Assembly (NCBI RefSeq): GCF_022601875.1
Contig: NZ_JAKVIP010000015.1
Span: 1-64,000 of the forward strand
Reading direction: 5' to 3'
Source of the DNA: Chryseobacterium sp. SSA4.19
Lineage (GTDB): Bacteria > Bacteroidota > Bacteroidia > Flavobacteriales > Weeksellaceae
Length of the DNA stretch: 64,000 nucleotides
The notes below the pieces were generated by a model. The model saw only the letters and a program-made list of their open reading frames with translations. It did not search any database and was not told the DNA's origin. Made by a program: the position numbers and the translations under genes. This document shows, piece after piece, positions 63,187-64,000 of the stretch (positions within the stretch are counted from its first letter, which is position 1; every line of letters begins with the position of its first letter).

Positions 63187-63609
63187 ATGAATAAGTTTGA
63201 CAAAGCTTATCTTAAAATGGCTCAGGAATGGGCAAAACTTTCCTACTGTAAACGAAAGCAGGTAGGAGCTCTTATCGTAAAAGATAGGATGATTATTTCA
63301 GATGGTTATAATGGTACTCCCTCAGGATTTGAAAACTGCTGTGAGGACAGTGAAGGCAAAACGCACTGGTATGTGCTGCATGCGGAAGCCAATGCTATTT
63401 TAAAGCTCTCGGCATCCACCCAGTCTGCCAAAGGTGCAACGCTGTATTTAACACTGTCGCCCTGCAAGGAATGCAGCAAACTTATTCTGCAGGCAGGAAT
63501 TGCCCGGCTGGTCTATATCAATGAATATTCAGACGATGACGGAATATCCTTTTTAAAAAATCACCATATTGAAATAGTACAGATTTCGGATTGTGAACTA
63601 AAAAAATAA
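63187..63609 (+). CDS. dCMP deaminase-family protein
   Basis: The 140-residue zinc deaminase has HAEANAI (His ligand and catalytic Glu) and PCKECSK (two Cys ligands). SYCKRKQVGALIVKDRMIIS and GYNGTPSGFENCCED are characteristic of dCMP deaminases, which make dUMP for thymidylate synthesis. Length is normal. Confidence 0.9.
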   Translation: MNKFDKAYLKMAQEWAKLSYCKRKQVGALIVKDRMIISDGYNGTPSGFENCCEDSEGKTHWYVLHAEANAILKLSASTQSAKGATLYLTLSPCKECSKLILQAGIARLVYINEYSDDDGISFLKNHHIEIVQISDCELKK

Positions 63610-63617
63610 CACACACC

Positions 63618-64000
63618 ATGACATGGGATGAAAAAATTAAGGATTTTGAAATCTTTCTTCGTTTCGAAAGAAATTTTTCAGAAAACACTCTTGATGCCTA
63701 TATCAGAGACATCAGAAAATTAAAGGAATATGCGGAAGAAGACCTGGGAAATATCGGCCCGGATACCATTGGATATGAAAACCTGCAGGAATACATCTTC
63801 AATCTTTCCAAACAAAAATTCAGCGAACGATCTCAAGCAAGATGGATTTCTTCCATCAAAGCCTTTTTCAGATACCTGATGGAGGATGAGTATCGCGAGG
63901 ATAATCCGGCTGCCCTGCTTGAAGGTCCTAAGCTCGGACTTTATCTTCCGGATACTTTAAGCCTGCCTGACATCAACAAAATTATTGATGTTATCGAACT
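63618..64000 (+). CDS. xerD: XerD-type tyrosine recombinase, 5' part
   Basis: The window ends inside this gene. The 127 visible codons form the N-terminal SAM-like core-binding domain: FEIFLRFERNFSENTLDAYI, SSIKAFFRYLMEDEYREDNP and PKLGLYLPDTLSLPDI. This is the standard XerC/XerD start for dimer resolution at dif. The catalytic RKHRHY residues lie beyond the edge. It is 8 bases downstream of the deaminase gene. Confidence 0.85.
   Translation, partial: MTWDEKIKDFEIFLRFERNFSENTLDAYIRDIRKLKEYAEEDLGNIGPDTIGYENLQEYIFNLSKQKFSERSQARWISSIKAFFRYLMEDEYREDNPAALLEGPKLGLYLPDTLSLPDINKIIDVIE

Overview
The window reads as a chromosomal segment of a Flavobacteriia bacterium, most likely Chryseobacterium or a close Weeksellaceae relative. 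The evidence is low-GC DNA, Bacteroidetes -7 promoter elements (TAnnTTTG), a type IX secretion C-terminal sorting signal, a GLPGLI-family protein, a Bacteroidetes-type BAM/Skp block, and a complete flexirubin (aryl polyene-dialkylresorcinol ester pigment) gene cluster. I saw no rRNA, tRNA, CRISPR array, insertion sequence or prophage.

Region 1 (1-11759, all minus strand) is housekeeping and envelope: a secreted protein of unknown function, a dTDP-4-dehydrorhamnose reductase, a hotdog thioesterase, two Skp/OmpH-like chaperones, BamA, undecaprenyl diphosphate synthase, a DUF6089-type outer-membrane protein, an arginase-fold protein that has lost most metal ligands, and DNA topoisomerase I.

Region 2 (12309-48524) is the flexirubin cluster. 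A long plus-strand run (12309-32696) encodes an MMPL-acyltransferase fusion, DarA and DarB (dialkylresorcinol formation), ApeP-like dehydratases, a small HTH-like protein, a BtrH-like acyltransferase, an ABC exporter, a thioesterase, several ketosynthases and ketosynthase-like partners, an ACP, a deacetylase, LolA/LolB-like proteins, two duplicated outer-membrane barrels, a FabZ-like hotdog and a GT2-DUF2062 fusion. A minus-strand block (36077-45221) adds a C45-type hydrolase, a phytoene-desaturase-like oxidoreductase, a GLPGLI protein, an LpxL-like acyltransferase, a second ACP, a ketosynthase, FabG and an aromatic amino acid ammonia-lyase. A flavoenzyme with halogenase motifs (45322) and an AMP-forming aryl-acid ligase (47232) complete the set. 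In the expected scheme the lyase makes 4-coumarate, the ligase activates it, KS/FabG/dehydratases extend it on ACP to an aryl polyene, DarB/DarA build the resorcinol, an acyltransferase joins the halves, and the transporters and Lol-like proteins move the pigment to the outer membrane. A two-gene block (a T9SS FG-GAP protein and a diheme cytochrome lipoprotein) sits inside the cluster with no obvious role in it. A small secreted-protein gene at 46600-47208 carries an in-frame stop.

Region 3 (49034-64000) is again housekeeping: ileS, a DksA-like protein, lspA, a SanA/YdcF-type protein, trpS, a HAD phosphatase, a 44-residue ORF, an ECF sigma factor, metK behind a SAM-II-type riboswitch, a divergent oxyR/catalase pair, an enoyl-CoA hydratase, a dCMP deaminase-like protein and the start of a XerD-type recombinase.

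The least expected signals are: three intergenic elements inside the fatty-acid-like genes, each built of inverted arrays of an 8-bp unit; a perfect 26-bp palindrome beside a second 20-bp palindrome upstream of the cluster; a SAM-II aptamer with a full promoter upstream of metK; two ketosynthase-like proteins without catalytic residues; and a preserved trace of tandem duplication between the barrel genes.
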